Source: Lentisphaeria bacterium (GTDB lineage: Bacteria; Verrucomicrobiota; Lentisphaeria; Victivallales; UBA1829). Taken from it: a stretch of 47,533 bases of DNA. The stretch covers positions 1 through 47,533 of the forward strand of contig JAFTIQ010000035.1 of NCBI GenBank assembly GCA_017456805.1, written 5' to 3'. Positions 6,091 to 14,670 of the stretch are shown piece by piece (the first letter of the stretch is position 1; each line of letters opens with the position of its first letter). A model generated the notes under the pieces. The model did no database searches. It was not told the origin of the DNA and saw only the letters and a program-made list of their open reading frames with translations. A program made the translations under genes and the position numbers.

Positions 6091-9042
6091 TCACCTGTTA
6101 AAATCAAATCTGCCGTTATCAGGAACTGCATTGACCGGTACACCGTTGTAACCGACCAGACGCGGAGTGACAAAAATCAGCAGGTTCTGTTTTGTTGCAC
6201 GGGATGCCCTGTTGGAGAACAGGGTGCCGAACAGCGGAATATCTCCCAGGAACGGATATTTGTCATCACGTTTCATGGAATTTTCCTGAAGGACACCGCC
6301 GAGAACAACGGTATCTCCATCGTAAACTTTCAGCTGGGTGGTCAGAGACCGTTCTGAAATTTCAGGCATCTTCATCTTGGCTGCATAGGTCGCACTGTCT
6401 GAATTCACAGAACGGATGGTTCCAATGATAAACTGATAATCGTAATCTGTCCATCCGACAAGTGCCGTGATGCTCGGAGCAAGGACCATGGTAATGGTTC
6501 TCAAGTTCGTTCCAATGGTCGGTGTAACAGTAAAGTTTGTACCAATGGGGGTTGCTTCTCCCATTTCAGGAACAGGAGGTGTATACTCAAAGGTATTGTT
6601 AGCTTCTTCCAATTCTGCATCTTCCCATTCTTCCGGGAAGTACATCTGCTGAACCATCTGAATGGTCGCAGGAGTTCCGGACTTGGCAAGAACTTTCGGC
6701 GCAGCAATCACTTCCCCGCGGGAAGACTGGTCAACTGCATGAACGGTCAGGAACATATTATATGCACCATCTTTTCCAAAGTTCGGAATGATATTCAAAT
6801 TGTTGATCAGGTTCAAAGCACTGGTTGCCTCTTCTGTACTGAAGTTGGCTCCGCCGCCGGTTCCGCCGGTATGACGCACCAGGACCTGGTTGATCACCGC
6901 TTCGCCAAGCGCAAAGGTTTCCTTTGATCCGAAAGAGCTGTTCGCCTGAGTTGCATTTCCGAAGAGGAATTCAGGATCTGTATTGTTGTGGGTCAAAGTC
7001 CAGTCAAAACCGAGTTCTTCCAAATCGGAAACGGCAATTTCAATGATCTTTGCTTCCACAAGAATCAGCTTCGTATCAATGTCAATCTTCTTGATCAGGT
7101 TTGCCATGATCTTGAGATTTTCCGGTGTATTACGGACTGTCAGCTTGTTGGCACGTTTGTTGTAGCTGACGGATGCACCTTCTCCGAAGGGAACTCCGCA
7201 TTCCACAAAGAAATTCTTCAAGGTTTCATTGGATCCGCTGTCACCGCCTTCACCGCCGGCAGCAGGTGCAGCTGCAGCCGCAGGTTTCTTGCCGTCGCCT
7301 TCATCTTCAAACGGATTGTCAGATGCATCTTCAGCAAGAAGGTCGGGAACATCGCCCACGTTGGTACCCATAATGTTGTCATAAAGGGTATTGGTCATGG
7401 TAAAGGTCTGTTCGGTCATGTCATCGAGATTGCTTTCCCCGACTTCCACACCGAGATGGGTGACTTTATATTTCAATCCGGTGTACATACAGATATAACG
7501 GATCAGCTCGCCGATGGGGAGTTTACCCATCTTCAAAGTCACAAACTTGTCTTCTTTAAACACAGGATAGACGATATTGATCCCTTTCTTATCGGGGTCA
7601 AGTTCACGGCTGCGGCGCATGATCTGAGAAAGAACATCCGCAACACTTTCATCTTCAAAGTCAGCTCCGGGATAAATGATTTCCTGAAGTTTCCGGAAGA
7701 TGGAAGCCTTTTCAGAGGTGTTGTCATCTTCAACAGGAGAAGATTCTTCGGTATCGACATCAACTGCGCGGGAGGGAAGAACCCACTTCCATTCCACTTC
7801 GTTGATTCGTTCCAGAATTTCATTTTCACGGCGCATCCATGCGGTTTCGTTGATCTTGCGGTAGATCTTTCCGAGAATGACGTTTGCCTTTTCATTGAAC
7901 GGATCGAGAATATAAACCTGTTCAAAGACATCCCGTGCTTTGGAATACATCTTGTTGCGGTATAAAGCTTCCCCGCGGACGATCAGGTCGTTGATATCTT
8001 TCCGGCGTCTTTCCAGAACAACATCAGTCTCTTCCAGAGAGGTCGCAGCAATAAATTCTCCGGATTTGATCAAACGGTTACAGGCTGCTTCAATTTCAAG
8101 AAGTGCTTCAGATGAAACAGGGAGTTCTGACTTCGCTTCCACAACACTTGCAAGAGCGCTGCGGAGAAGAGAAAGGGCTTCTTTCGTATTCTTTGATGCC
8201 ATCTCCACAGCTTTGAGATAGTTCTGACGGCAATGGATGATATAAATGGTTTCCCACTTCTGAACAATCTCGCGGCGGAGCGAAATGATCTGGCTCTTCT
8301 TGGTAAATGTCTGGGGCGAATCAGCAAGTTTCAGCGCTTCCAGAGCTTTGGAGGCATCCAACGTTTTCTCATAAGCCTTTTTGTAAAGATTCTGCTGAAA
8401 AAGGCTCTGAGCTTCCTTGATAAGAGGATCAACTCTATCAGCAAAGAGCTTGCTGCGTCTTGCTGTTTCAGCCTGGCTGAAATTACGGAATTTCAGACCG
8501 TCATTGCTGAGAGACTGGCGCGCTGCATTTCTGATATTCAGAGCTTCCACCTTGATCGCAGGAAGCATTGCAGCATATTTTTCTGCATCTGCAATGACAG
8601 CCTTGAACAGAGGAATTGCTTTTGCCTCATTCGATTTTTCAGCATAACGTCTTGCTTCATCATAATTCTTCTTCAGACGCTCCATAAGGATTCTTCCCCA
8701 CTTCGTCTGAATTTCAGAACGGAACTGAGCAAACATACTCTTCTGAGCAGTAATCTGCGGCGAAGGCAAATGTTTGGTTGTCGCAAAAATTTTGTCAGCG
8801 GCATCGCACTTTTTCAATGCTTCTTCATATTTCCCTTTCTGATATAAAGCAATCGCTTCTTTCAGGAGGGGGCTGACAAGCTTGTCAATTTTTGCATCAG
8901 ATTCTTCAACTGCAGATCTGTTATCAGCGGCAAACACCTGAATCGGTGCTCCTGCGGCTGAGATCGCAAAAACAGCAGCTGCGAGCAGACCAAACGGACG
9001 AGCCGTTGACCTTTCTGTCTTTGTGGATTTTCTTCTGATCAT
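6091..9042 (-). CDS. TPR-secretin, Amuc_1098-type outer-membrane pore (first copy)
   Basis: This 983-residue paralogue of the next gene is also a secretin. The ATG at 9042 is preferred; GGAG lies about 11 bases upstream, and GTG at 9045 is an alternative. The signal peptide is basic then hydrophobic and ends near VFAAD. Residues about 40-400 hold TPR-like helical repeats (ALYQKGKYEEALKKCDAADK, YRNKMYSKARDVFEQVYILD). An STN-like domain follows (LPIGELIRYICMYTGLKYKV), then an N-domain (LTVRNTPENLKIMANLIKKI) and the secretin barrel with PFLGDIPLFGTLF and NLLIFVTPRLV. A Gly/Ala-rich spacer (AAAAAPAAGGEGGDSG) separates the STN and N-domain. Its TGA overlaps the possible GTG start of the second secretin. 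The two could form mixed or separate pores. Confidence 0.88.
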   Translation of the reverse strand: MIRRKSTKTERSTARPFGLLAAAVFAISAAGAPIQVFAADNRSAVEESDAKIDKLVSPLLKEAIALYQKGKYEEALKKCDAADKIFATTKHLPSPQITAQKSMFAQFRSEIQTKWGRILMERLKKNYDEARRYAEKSNEAKAIPLFKAVIADAEKYAAMLPAIKVEALNIRNAARQSLSNDGLKFRNFSQAETARRSKLFADRVDPLIKEAQSLFQQNLYKKAYEKTLDASKALEALKLADSPQTFTKKSQIISLRREIVQKWETIYIIHCRQNYLKAVEMASKNTKEALSLLRSALASVVEAKSELPVSSEALLEIEAACNRLIKSGEFIAATSLEETDVVLERRRKDINDLIVRGEALYRNKMYSKARDVFEQVYILDPFNEKANVILGKIYRKINETAWMRRENEILERINEVEWKWVLPSRAVDVDTEESSPVEDDNTSEKASIFRKLQEIIYPGADFEDESVADVLSQIMRRSRELDPDKKGINIVYPVFKEDKFVTLKMGKLPIGELIRYICMYTGLKYKVTHLGVEVGESNLDDMTEQTFTMTNTLYDNIMGTNVGDVPDLLAEDASDNPFEDEGDGKKPAAAAAPAAGGEGGDSGSNETLKNFFVECGVPFGEGASVSYNKRANKLTVRNTPENLKIMANLIKKIDIDTKLILVEAKIIEIAVSDLEELGFDWTLTHNNTDPEFLFGNATQANSSFGSKETFALGEAVINQVLVRHTGGTGGGANFSTEEATSALNLINNLNIIPNFGKDGAYNMFLTVHAVDQSSRGEVIAAPKVLAKSGTPATIQMVQQMYFPEEWEDAELEEANNTFEYTPPVPEMGEATPIGTNFTVTPTIGTNLRTITMVLAPSITALVGWTDYDYQFIIGTIRSVNSDSATYAAKMKMPEISERSLTTQLKVYDGDTVVLGGVLQENSMKRDDKYPFLGDIPLFGTLFSNRASRATKQNLLIFVTPRLVGYNGVPVNAVPDNGRFDFNR

Positions 9043-9076
9043 CACTGTTTCTATCTCCAAATTACTTTATTTAATT

Positions 9077-10324
9077 TCAAAATCTCGGGGGAAGAGCGGG
9101 AGGAGGCATGTCCGGCATCGTCATATCAGGGCGCACTTCCTGACGGGTCTTGATCACCTCATCAGCTCCGCCCTTCGTATTCTTAACCGTTGCCTTCATA
9201 CGATCTTCAGGCTTTACTTCATTCGGATTCTTTGACGCAGCTGTCGTTACAAAGGTATCAACACCTGTGGTCTCATTTCCGATAGAGAACTCAGTTCCAA
9301 TGACAGTCTTGATTTCTTTGCCGGGAACAAACGGAAGATCGACTTCATACACGACTTCCTTCTTGGGGTCGAAAAATTCATCCCCAACCTTTGCCACATG
9401 CATCAAACCATCACTCACTCGTTTCAAATAGATCAGAGAGACATTCTTCTTCTGCCCCTGATTATCTTCAAACTTCTTTTCAATTTTTTCAAGCACAAAA
9501 TCATCCCCATTCAAACCGGCAGATTTGAGGGTTCGTCCGACTCTGAGAGGCATTGAACGGGAACGGATATTGCCGCGTTTATCCTTCACACTGTAAACGA
9601 AATGAACAGTCCATTTATCCGGGGTATCTTCCCCTTTTCCACGGTCGCCGGAAACACGGATCACACGAATTCCGATCTTCGTTTCTGTAACACTTTTCAC
9701 AAAAAGCTTATGCGCATAAGAAGGACGGCTCTTCGGATTGTTGATATCTGTCTTCGCCCGGTACTCTTCCAGGTTGGTAAAACCATCTTCATCTCTGTCT
9801 TCCAAAGCATCACGTTCATTGCCGGGATTCAAACCAAGACGGGTTTCTTCCACATCAGGAATCCCGTCATTATCTGTATCTTTCGCTCTCCCATCGCCAT
9901 CAACATCGCCAAGACGTTCCAGGGGAACATCCTTCAGCTGCAAATCACAGAAAGAACACTTTTTATTGCGTTCCCCTTCTTTGGCAGGAAAGTCGGTGAT
10001 CGGAATAAAATGTGCTTCCTGAGGACATTTTGCCAACACAGGCGGAACCAGAATGTCAATATTCCAGTTGCTTTTCTTCACAGATTCTTGCAGGGGGTCA
10101 ATCCGCCTGGAAACATCAGCAAACATCAGATTTGCTTTGTATTTCTTGTCATCAAAATTAATCGGCTTGTAATCATCACGAACGTGTGAGAGTCTCAAAC
10201 GCTCTTCCGGAGTTTCCTTTTCTGCACTCAAAACAGAACCTGTCTGGGCTCCGAACAAAATCACAAAAAGCAGCAGCAGAAAGATGAAAATGATTTTTTC
10301 ATAATGTTTCTTGAAAAGTTTCAT
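9077..10324 (-). CDS. Amuc_1099-like pilus-system protein with Ca-binding repeats
   Basis: This 415-residue protein has one N-terminal hydrophobic segment (about 10-27), either a signal peptide or an anchor, and is otherwise periplasmic. About residues 115-155 carry a Cys pattern (CPQEAH and KKCSFCDLQ) that could bind metal. It is followed by acidic thrombospondin-type-3/EF-hand-like loops (GDVDGDGRAKDTDNDGIPD, DRDEDGFTNLEEY) that suggest calcium binding. The C-terminal half is beta-rich and ends in a proline-rich tail (MPDMPPPALPPRF). The position between the Amuc_1100-like and secretin genes matches Akkermansia gene order, which is the basis for the name. AAGGAG 8 bases before the ATG overlaps the previous stop. 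The exact role is unknown; bridging inner parts to the secretin is an inference. Confidence 0.75.
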   Translation of the reverse strand: MKLFKKHYEKIIFIFLLLLFVILFGAQTGSVLSAEKETPEERLRLSHVRDDYKPINFDDKKYKANLMFADVSRRIDPLQESVKKSNWNIDILVPPVLAKCPQEAHFIPITDFPAKEGERNKKCSFCDLQLKDVPLERLGDVDGDGRAKDTDNDGIPDVEETRLGLNPGNERDALEDRDEDGFTNLEEYRAKTDINNPKSRPSYAHKLFVKSVTETKIGIRVIRVSGDRGKGEDTPDKWTVHFVYSVKDKRGNIRSRSMPLRVGRTLKSAGLNGDDFVLEKIEKKFEDNQGQKKNVSLIYLKRVSDGLMHVAKVGDEFFDPKKEVVYEVDLPFVPGKEIKTVIGTEFSIGNETTGVDTFVTTAASKNPNEVKPEDRMKATVKNTKGGADEVIKTRQEVRPDMTMPDMPPPALPPRF

Positions 10325-10336
10325 TACTATATCTCC

Positions 10337-11602
10337 TTAATTCTGCTGTGGAACCTGCCGCTGAAGCAGATCCTCTACAAATATAATGTTATCAACCAAA
10401 AGAGTACAGCGGACTTCGGAACTTCTTCCAATCACAGTTTTTCCATACTCATCAGAAATCTTTCCATCACGATCCCGGGCAGTAACATTTTCAGTCCGGA
10501 CCGCAAGTTTTTCAATATCTTCCGGTTCAGGACGCGCAAGCTGAACATCACGGATGTTGTAAACAAGAAATTCTCTGTAAGCCTCATTCAAACTGTTCAT
10601 AAAATTACGGATGCTATCCATGGAGCCTTCCAATTCAAACCGGAAAGTATGAATGATAAAGGAATCGCCATCTTTCTTTCCGCCAAGCGGAGTGACGGTT
10701 TCCATCTTCACCAGCTGCTGAATCCCGGATTTTTTCATTCTTCCGTAAAGATCCAGCTTGATCTGAAGCAAACGGCAGGCAAGATAGGTATCCCGCTGCA
10801 GCGGAAGATTGTTTGAGTCAAAAGTATAATGGGAAACATCTGCTCCGCCCTTGGAATCACTCTGTCCGGCAGAAACCTTCAATTCCAACCCGGGAATAAG
10901 TTTGAGCACCTTTTCATTGACAACCGTCATCTGACGTTTGAATGTGGAAGTCAGTTCTGTATGAGGCAATCCCATCGCATCCAGGAGATACTTGTAACCG
11001 TTATTATCATAATCCAGACAACGCGCTGCGGCATACTCTTCAAAAGCTTTGAGAGCTTTGTCGATTCTCACTTTCATTGCAGTCCGGGCTTCCTGTTTTT
11101 TCTTGATGGCGGCCTTTTCTTCATCTGTCAGATCTGTCCGTTTTTCTTCCTCCAGTTCCTCTTCGGTGGGAACATAGAGAGATTTCAAGAATCCGTCAAG
11201 AATCGCTTTATCGTTTTCTCCGGTCACAGTTCCCTGCTTTTCTGCGGGAAGTGCTTCATAATATGTTTTAAAAGCAAGAAGAAGTTCACTTTCGCTCATT
11301 CCGATGGTATCAGCAAACTGCCGCAAAGCATCCCGATGGATCTTTCCGAACATTCTCTGAAGTTCGATCTTCTTCTGTTCCATACGCTGGATATCAGCCT
11401 CGATCCGTTTGACATTCTCAGGATGAGGTCCGGGTTTCTTCTTGACACAATTCTGAATTCTGTTCACGTTCTCATCTGTTTTTTCTTTGGCATCAAGATA
11501 TTCAACATAAAGCTGAATATCCAGAACAGCCATCGTCAAAGCAACGATCACAGTCAAAATGATAATCGTGAGAAGCGGAATATTCTTTTTGAGAAAATAC
11601 AT
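10337..11602 (-). CDS. Amuc_1100-like (PilO-like) inner-membrane pilus protein
   Basis: The start is the ATG at 11602, because AAGGAG lies 9 bases upstream and overlaps the pilM-like stop. A longer start at 11626 lacks a ribosome site. The 421-residue protein has one membrane helix near the N-terminus (about 9-30), a coiled-coil region rich in Lys and Glu (KRIEADIQRMEQKKIELQRM), a helical middle and a C-terminal alpha/beta region (FRFELEGSMDSIRNFMNSLN) like the ferredoxin-like folds of PilN/PilO. This topology and the gene order match Amuc_1100 of Akkermansia, a pilus-associated membrane protein studied for host immune and metabolic effects. Whether this protein has any such effect cannot be judged from sequence. 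Confidence 0.75.
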   Translation of the reverse strand: MYFLKKNIPLLTIIILTVIVALTMAVLDIQLYVEYLDAKEKTDENVNRIQNCVKKKPGPHPENVKRIEADIQRMEQKKIELQRMFGKIHRDALRQFADTIGMSESELLLAFKTYYEALPAEKQGTVTGENDKAILDGFLKSLYVPTEEELEEEKRTDLTDEEKAAIKKKQEARTAMKVRIDKALKAFEEYAAARCLDYDNNGYKYLLDAMGLPHTELTSTFKRQMTVVNEKVLKLIPGLELKVSAGQSDSKGGADVSHYTFDSNNLPLQRDTYLACRLLQIKLDLYGRMKKSGIQQLVKMETVTPLGGKKDGDSFIIHTFRFELEGSMDSIRNFMNSLNEAYREFLVYNIRDVQLARPEPEDIEKLAVRTENVTARDRDGKISDEYGKTVIGRSSEVRCTLLVDNIIFVEDLLQRQVPQQN

Positions 11603-11615
11603 TATCAGATACTCC

Positions 11616-13415
11616 TTATTTATCAAACGGAACTTTCAGTTTGGCCTCAATCTTGAAAGAGGAAATATTCTCCCCGATTTCTGCCAGAACGAAGTTCCGC
11701 TCCATACGGTCTTTATCATCAATGGTAAATGTCTCAAAAAGCCCGCATTTTTGCAAATTATCTTTAAAGTCTTCGTAAATTCTTGTAGCTTCACTGTTGT
11801 CAGAGGATTTCGTAATAATGTGTCCGACAAACTCAATATAAACGACCTTTCCGGTTTCCTGAGTCTTTCCGGCATCCGGCTCTCCAAAACCGCCTCCGGC
11901 AAATGGATCAACAAAGCCGCCCATTCCGGGATCCTCCTGAACAGCCGCAGAAGTCGCCTTCACTGCCTGAACCTTTTCAATTCCCTTGATGGAAGTAAAC
12001 CAAATACCATTGGGAACGGTCTTCTGAACAGTTGTAATGATATCAAACCATCTGGAACGTTTGGAAACCATTTCCAGAACCCGTTCATGATCGCCGGACA
12101 AACTGTTCAATCTGTTATGCCGTGAAACAACATCATTCAAAATACGTTCGGTACTCTTCTTCCTTGATTCAGATTCAGAAAGAAGCGCCTGCTGTCCAAT
12201 ATTCTGCTTCCAGAAACTCCAGTAAATAACAAACACGCAGAAGAGCATTGCCAGACAGGATGCATAGAAATACGGAACTTTCTTCACCATCGCAGCATGG
12301 ATTTTCCGCTGCATCGGAAGAAGAGAGATTTCCACAGGACATGCAACAGTATTCCGCATGGAAAGCCCAACCACTTCAGAGAAAAGATGCGCAACAGATG
12401 CCAACTCTTCCTTATTAACGGTGGGAGACACCGCAACAACCTGGAAGGGGTTGAGATATTCAACGGGGATCCGCAGCTTTTCAGAGAAGAAATGCGGAGT
12501 ATAGGTCATAACAGAGCTGCCGCCTGTCAGATAAAGCTTTTCAGGTTTCCGTCCGCCATTGGCACGGTATACATTGACAGTCCGGATAATTTCCCCATGA
12601 AGACGGGTCATCACGTTTCTGATGATCTTGGAAACGGTGGAAGCCACAACGGAATCAGGTTCTTCATACGCACCGCCGAGTCCGACAAAACCGTGGCGGC
12701 GTTTCAATTCTTCAGCATCGTTATAAGAGATGCTGAACTCTTTGCTGATCTGCTGCGTGATTGCATGCCCGGCTGTCAAAAATGTTCTGACAAAGAATTT
12801 ATCCTGATCAATAAAAATCAAGGTGGAAGAGCGGCCGCCAATATTCAGAACCATTTCACACTGCTGGGAACCAACTCCGTTGAAATTGGACGCATTATAA
12901 CATGCTGTTGCGGCAATTTCCACATTATCGACTTTCTTTTTCAGACTTTCCATGCAGCGGATATATGTTTCGGCATCGCTGTTCTTGATGATCGCGAACA
13001 TTGCTTCGACCTGAGCATTTTCCATATCGGAAAGAATCACCTGAGAATCATAAACGATCTCATCCTCTTCGAAAGGAATATTCTGCTTAGCTTCGAATTC
13101 CAGAAGTTTCTGAATCTTGTCAGGATCATCTGTCATTGCCGGAACTTTAACAAACCGGATAAATGCATTCTGTCCGGAAAGAGAAAGATATACGTTTTTA
13201 GCAAGAAAACCGTTTGCAAGAATCAAGTTCCGCACGGTCTCAAGAATTGTGACTTTATATTCAGGATCATCAGAAGAAATATCACCGACCCCATTTTCCA
13301 TGTAGGCGTATTTTTCCAAAAGAATTGCGCCTTCACGGGGATGCGAAAATTCCGCAGCTTTTACGCTGTCGCACCCGATATCTACGCACAAAATCCGTTT
13401 ATCTTTATGTGCCAT
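11616..13415 (-). CDS. PilM-PilN fusion protein (Amuc_1101-like)
   Basis: This 599-residue protein joins two parts that are separate genes in most type IV pilus systems. Residues 1-355 are a PilM-type actin-like ATPase domain with phosphate loops (CVDIGCDSVKAAE, VLNIGGRSSTLIFI) and the adenosine motif LYLTGGSS at 295-301. Residues 362-371 (EISLLPMQRK) look like the N-terminal PilN motif that PilM normally binds. They are followed by one membrane helix (about 381-402) and a PilN-like periplasmic part. A Gly/Asp/Phe-rich insert (GMGGFVDPFAGGGFGEP) interrupts the periplasmic part. The fusion would tether PilM to the inner membrane. The start overlaps the previous stop as TAATG. Confidence 0.88.
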   Translation of the reverse strand: MAHKDKRILCVDIGCDSVKAAEFSHPREGAILLEKYAYMENGVGDISSDDPEYKVTILETVRNLILANGFLAKNVYLSLSGQNAFIRFVKVPAMTDDPDKIQKLLEFEAKQNIPFEEDEIVYDSQVILSDMENAQVEAMFAIIKNSDAETYIRCMESLKKKVDNVEIAATACYNASNFNGVGSQQCEMVLNIGGRSSTLIFIDQDKFFVRTFLTAGHAITQQISKEFSISYNDAEELKRRHGFVGLGGAYEEPDSVVASTVSKIIRNVMTRLHGEIIRTVNVYRANGGRKPEKLYLTGGSSVMTYTPHFFSEKLRIPVEYLNPFQVVAVSPTVNKEELASVAHLFSEVVGLSMRNTVACPVEISLLPMQRKIHAAMVKKVPYFYASCLAMLFCVFVIYWSFWKQNIGQQALLSESESRKKSTERILNDVVSRHNRLNSLSGDHERVLEMVSKRSRWFDIITTVQKTVPNGIWFTSIKGIEKVQAVKATSAAVQEDPGMGGFVDPFAGGGFGEPDAGKTQETGKVVYIEFVGHIITKSSDNSEATRIYEDFKDNLQKCGLFETFTIDDKDRMERNFVLAEIGENISSFKIEAKLKVPFDK

Positions 13416-14098
13416 TACCGTTTTCCTTCCATCATACTTTTAGGGAAATCAAAAAGATCTGTGTCAATCCATTGCCAGGGAGTTTTATCCTTGGGGAGCA
13501 AACCATTCTCCAGTTTCATTACCCCTATTTTTGATTTATAGTATCTTGAAAATATCTTTGCAATTTCAGAATCGCTTTTGCCTTTCATGCTGGCATAAGC
13601 TGTTGCAATTACCTGATTGGAACGCCCTCTTCTGAACACGATCGCCGCATACACATTGCTGGAAACATCACTGTTTTCATACTTTGTAAAACTGCAGTAT
13701 TTGGTAAGAATCGCAGGGGGAACAAAGAAAAGAACATAATGTTTTTTTCCATCACCGGGGACAGAGTAAAAAACCTCAGTCCCGGTCAACAGGATCGTCG
13801 TACCATAACCCTGACCTTTCTTTGCAGGAAGAAGAACGGTTGCTTCAACGGTGAGATCATCCTCCCAGACCGTAGTTTTTCCATTACTTTCCGGCGTATA
13901 GGTCACAAGGAACTGAAGCCATCTTACATCATGAGCAGGACGGGAGAGGGATTTATAAGTTTGCTGAGCCTGAAAGACCGGAGCCTTTACAAAACGCCGA
14001 TCGACTTTCACAGAAGATGCATCGATCGTAAACCGCTGAGCCATAAGACAGCAAGCAGTCATAAACAATGCAATTGTCATTTTCCAGGGAAATCTCAT
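13415..14098 (-). CDS. Amuc_1102-like secreted pilus-locus protein
   Basis: This 227-residue exported protein starts at the ATG at 14098, with AAGGAG 8 bases upstream; a 14116 start would place the ribosome site inside the gene. The signal peptide MRFPWKMTIALFMTACCLMA is followed by a beta-rich protein (WLQFLVTYTPESN, DDLTVEATVLLPAKKGQGYG). It is assigned by gene order (just before the pilM fusion) and by general size to the Amuc_1102-like family; direct similarity was not tested. It lies 24 bases after secG and overlaps pilM by one base. It is expected in the periplasm or on the surface. Confidence 0.65.
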   Translation of the reverse strand: MRFPWKMTIALFMTACCLMAQRFTIDASSVKVDRRFVKAPVFQAQQTYKSLSRPAHDVRWLQFLVTYTPESNGKTTVWEDDLTVEATVLLPAKKGQGYGTTILLTGTEVFYSVPGDGKKHYVLFFVPPAILTKYCSFTKYENSDVSSNVYAAIVFRRGRSNQVIATAYASMKGKSDSEIAKIFSRYYKSKIGVMKLENGLLPKDKTPWQWIDTDLFDFPKSMMEGKR

Positions 14099-14122
14099 TA
14101 TCATCTCTCCTTGCATTCAGTT

Positions 14123-14530
14123 TTATTTTGCAGGGGCAGGTTTCGCTGCAGGTGCGGCAGGTTTCGCTGCGGGGGCAGGTTTCGCAGCAGGGGCAGCGGG
14201 TTTCGCTGAGGGGGCTGCAGGGGCAGCAGGGGCTTCTGCAGCAGGGGCAGCAGCTTTCAGGACTTTACTGTCGGCCGCTGTTCCGGAAGAGGAATCTTTA
14301 TGTCCGGAAATGGCTGCAAGTGCCAGAGTTACAACAAAGAAAATTGCAATCAAAACAACGGTCAATTTTGCAAGATGACTCATCGCCTGAGCTCCAAATA
14401 CAGTTTCTCCTGCGCCGCCGAATGCCGAACCGAGCCCGCCGCCTTTCGATGGCTGAACCAGCACAAGACAAATCAACAGTATCGCAATAATCACTGCAAC
14501 TGTATAAAGAATTACACTCAAAACGCCCAT
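14123..14530 (-). CDS. secG: Protein-export membrane protein SecG
   Basis: SecG is the small subunit of the SecYEG translocon and helps SecA-driven export. The 135-residue protein has two membrane helices (about 3-23 and 52-72) joined by the family's cytoplasmic loop (LVQPSKGGGLGSAFGGAGETVFGA). The C-terminus is extended by about 50 residues of Ala/Pro/Lys repeats (AAPAAKPAPAAKP), which SecG of model species lacks. AAAGG precedes the ATG. As the first gene of the pilus operon it ties supply of the translocon to synthesis of many exported pilus parts. The tail is repetitive DNA and its length may vary. Confidence 0.92.
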   Translation of the reverse strand: MGVLSVILYTVAVIIAILLICLVLVQPSKGGGLGSAFGGAGETVFGAQAMSHLAKLTVVLIAIFFVVTLALAAISGHKDSSSGTAADSKVLKAAAPAAEAPAAPAAPSAKPAAPAAKPAPAAKPAAPAAKPAPAK

Positions 14531-14573
14531 TTTTCATACCTTTCGTTAGTTAATGACAATATTTTCACCTGAT

Positions 14574-14602
14574 ACAATAATCTATATTCCACTATTTTTC
14601 AA
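14574..14602 (-). promoter_or_regulatory. Promoter of the secG-pilus operon
   Basis: On the minus strand TTGAAA (14602-14597) and TATTGT (14579-14574) are spaced by 17 bases, about 45 bases before the secG start. No other good promoter was seen before the pilus genes. Confidence 0.55.
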
Positions 14603-14670
14603 CCCCGCTCACCATAAAATAAGCTTTTTTTTTGCAATTTTTCTTATTTTTTTCACTTGACAAGAGGTTC

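Noticed and set aside
4262..6151. A 629-codon frame on the plus strand
   Set aside because: It is antisense to the second secretin and its sequence is low-complexity Phe/Ile/Ser-rich, typical of a shadow frame.
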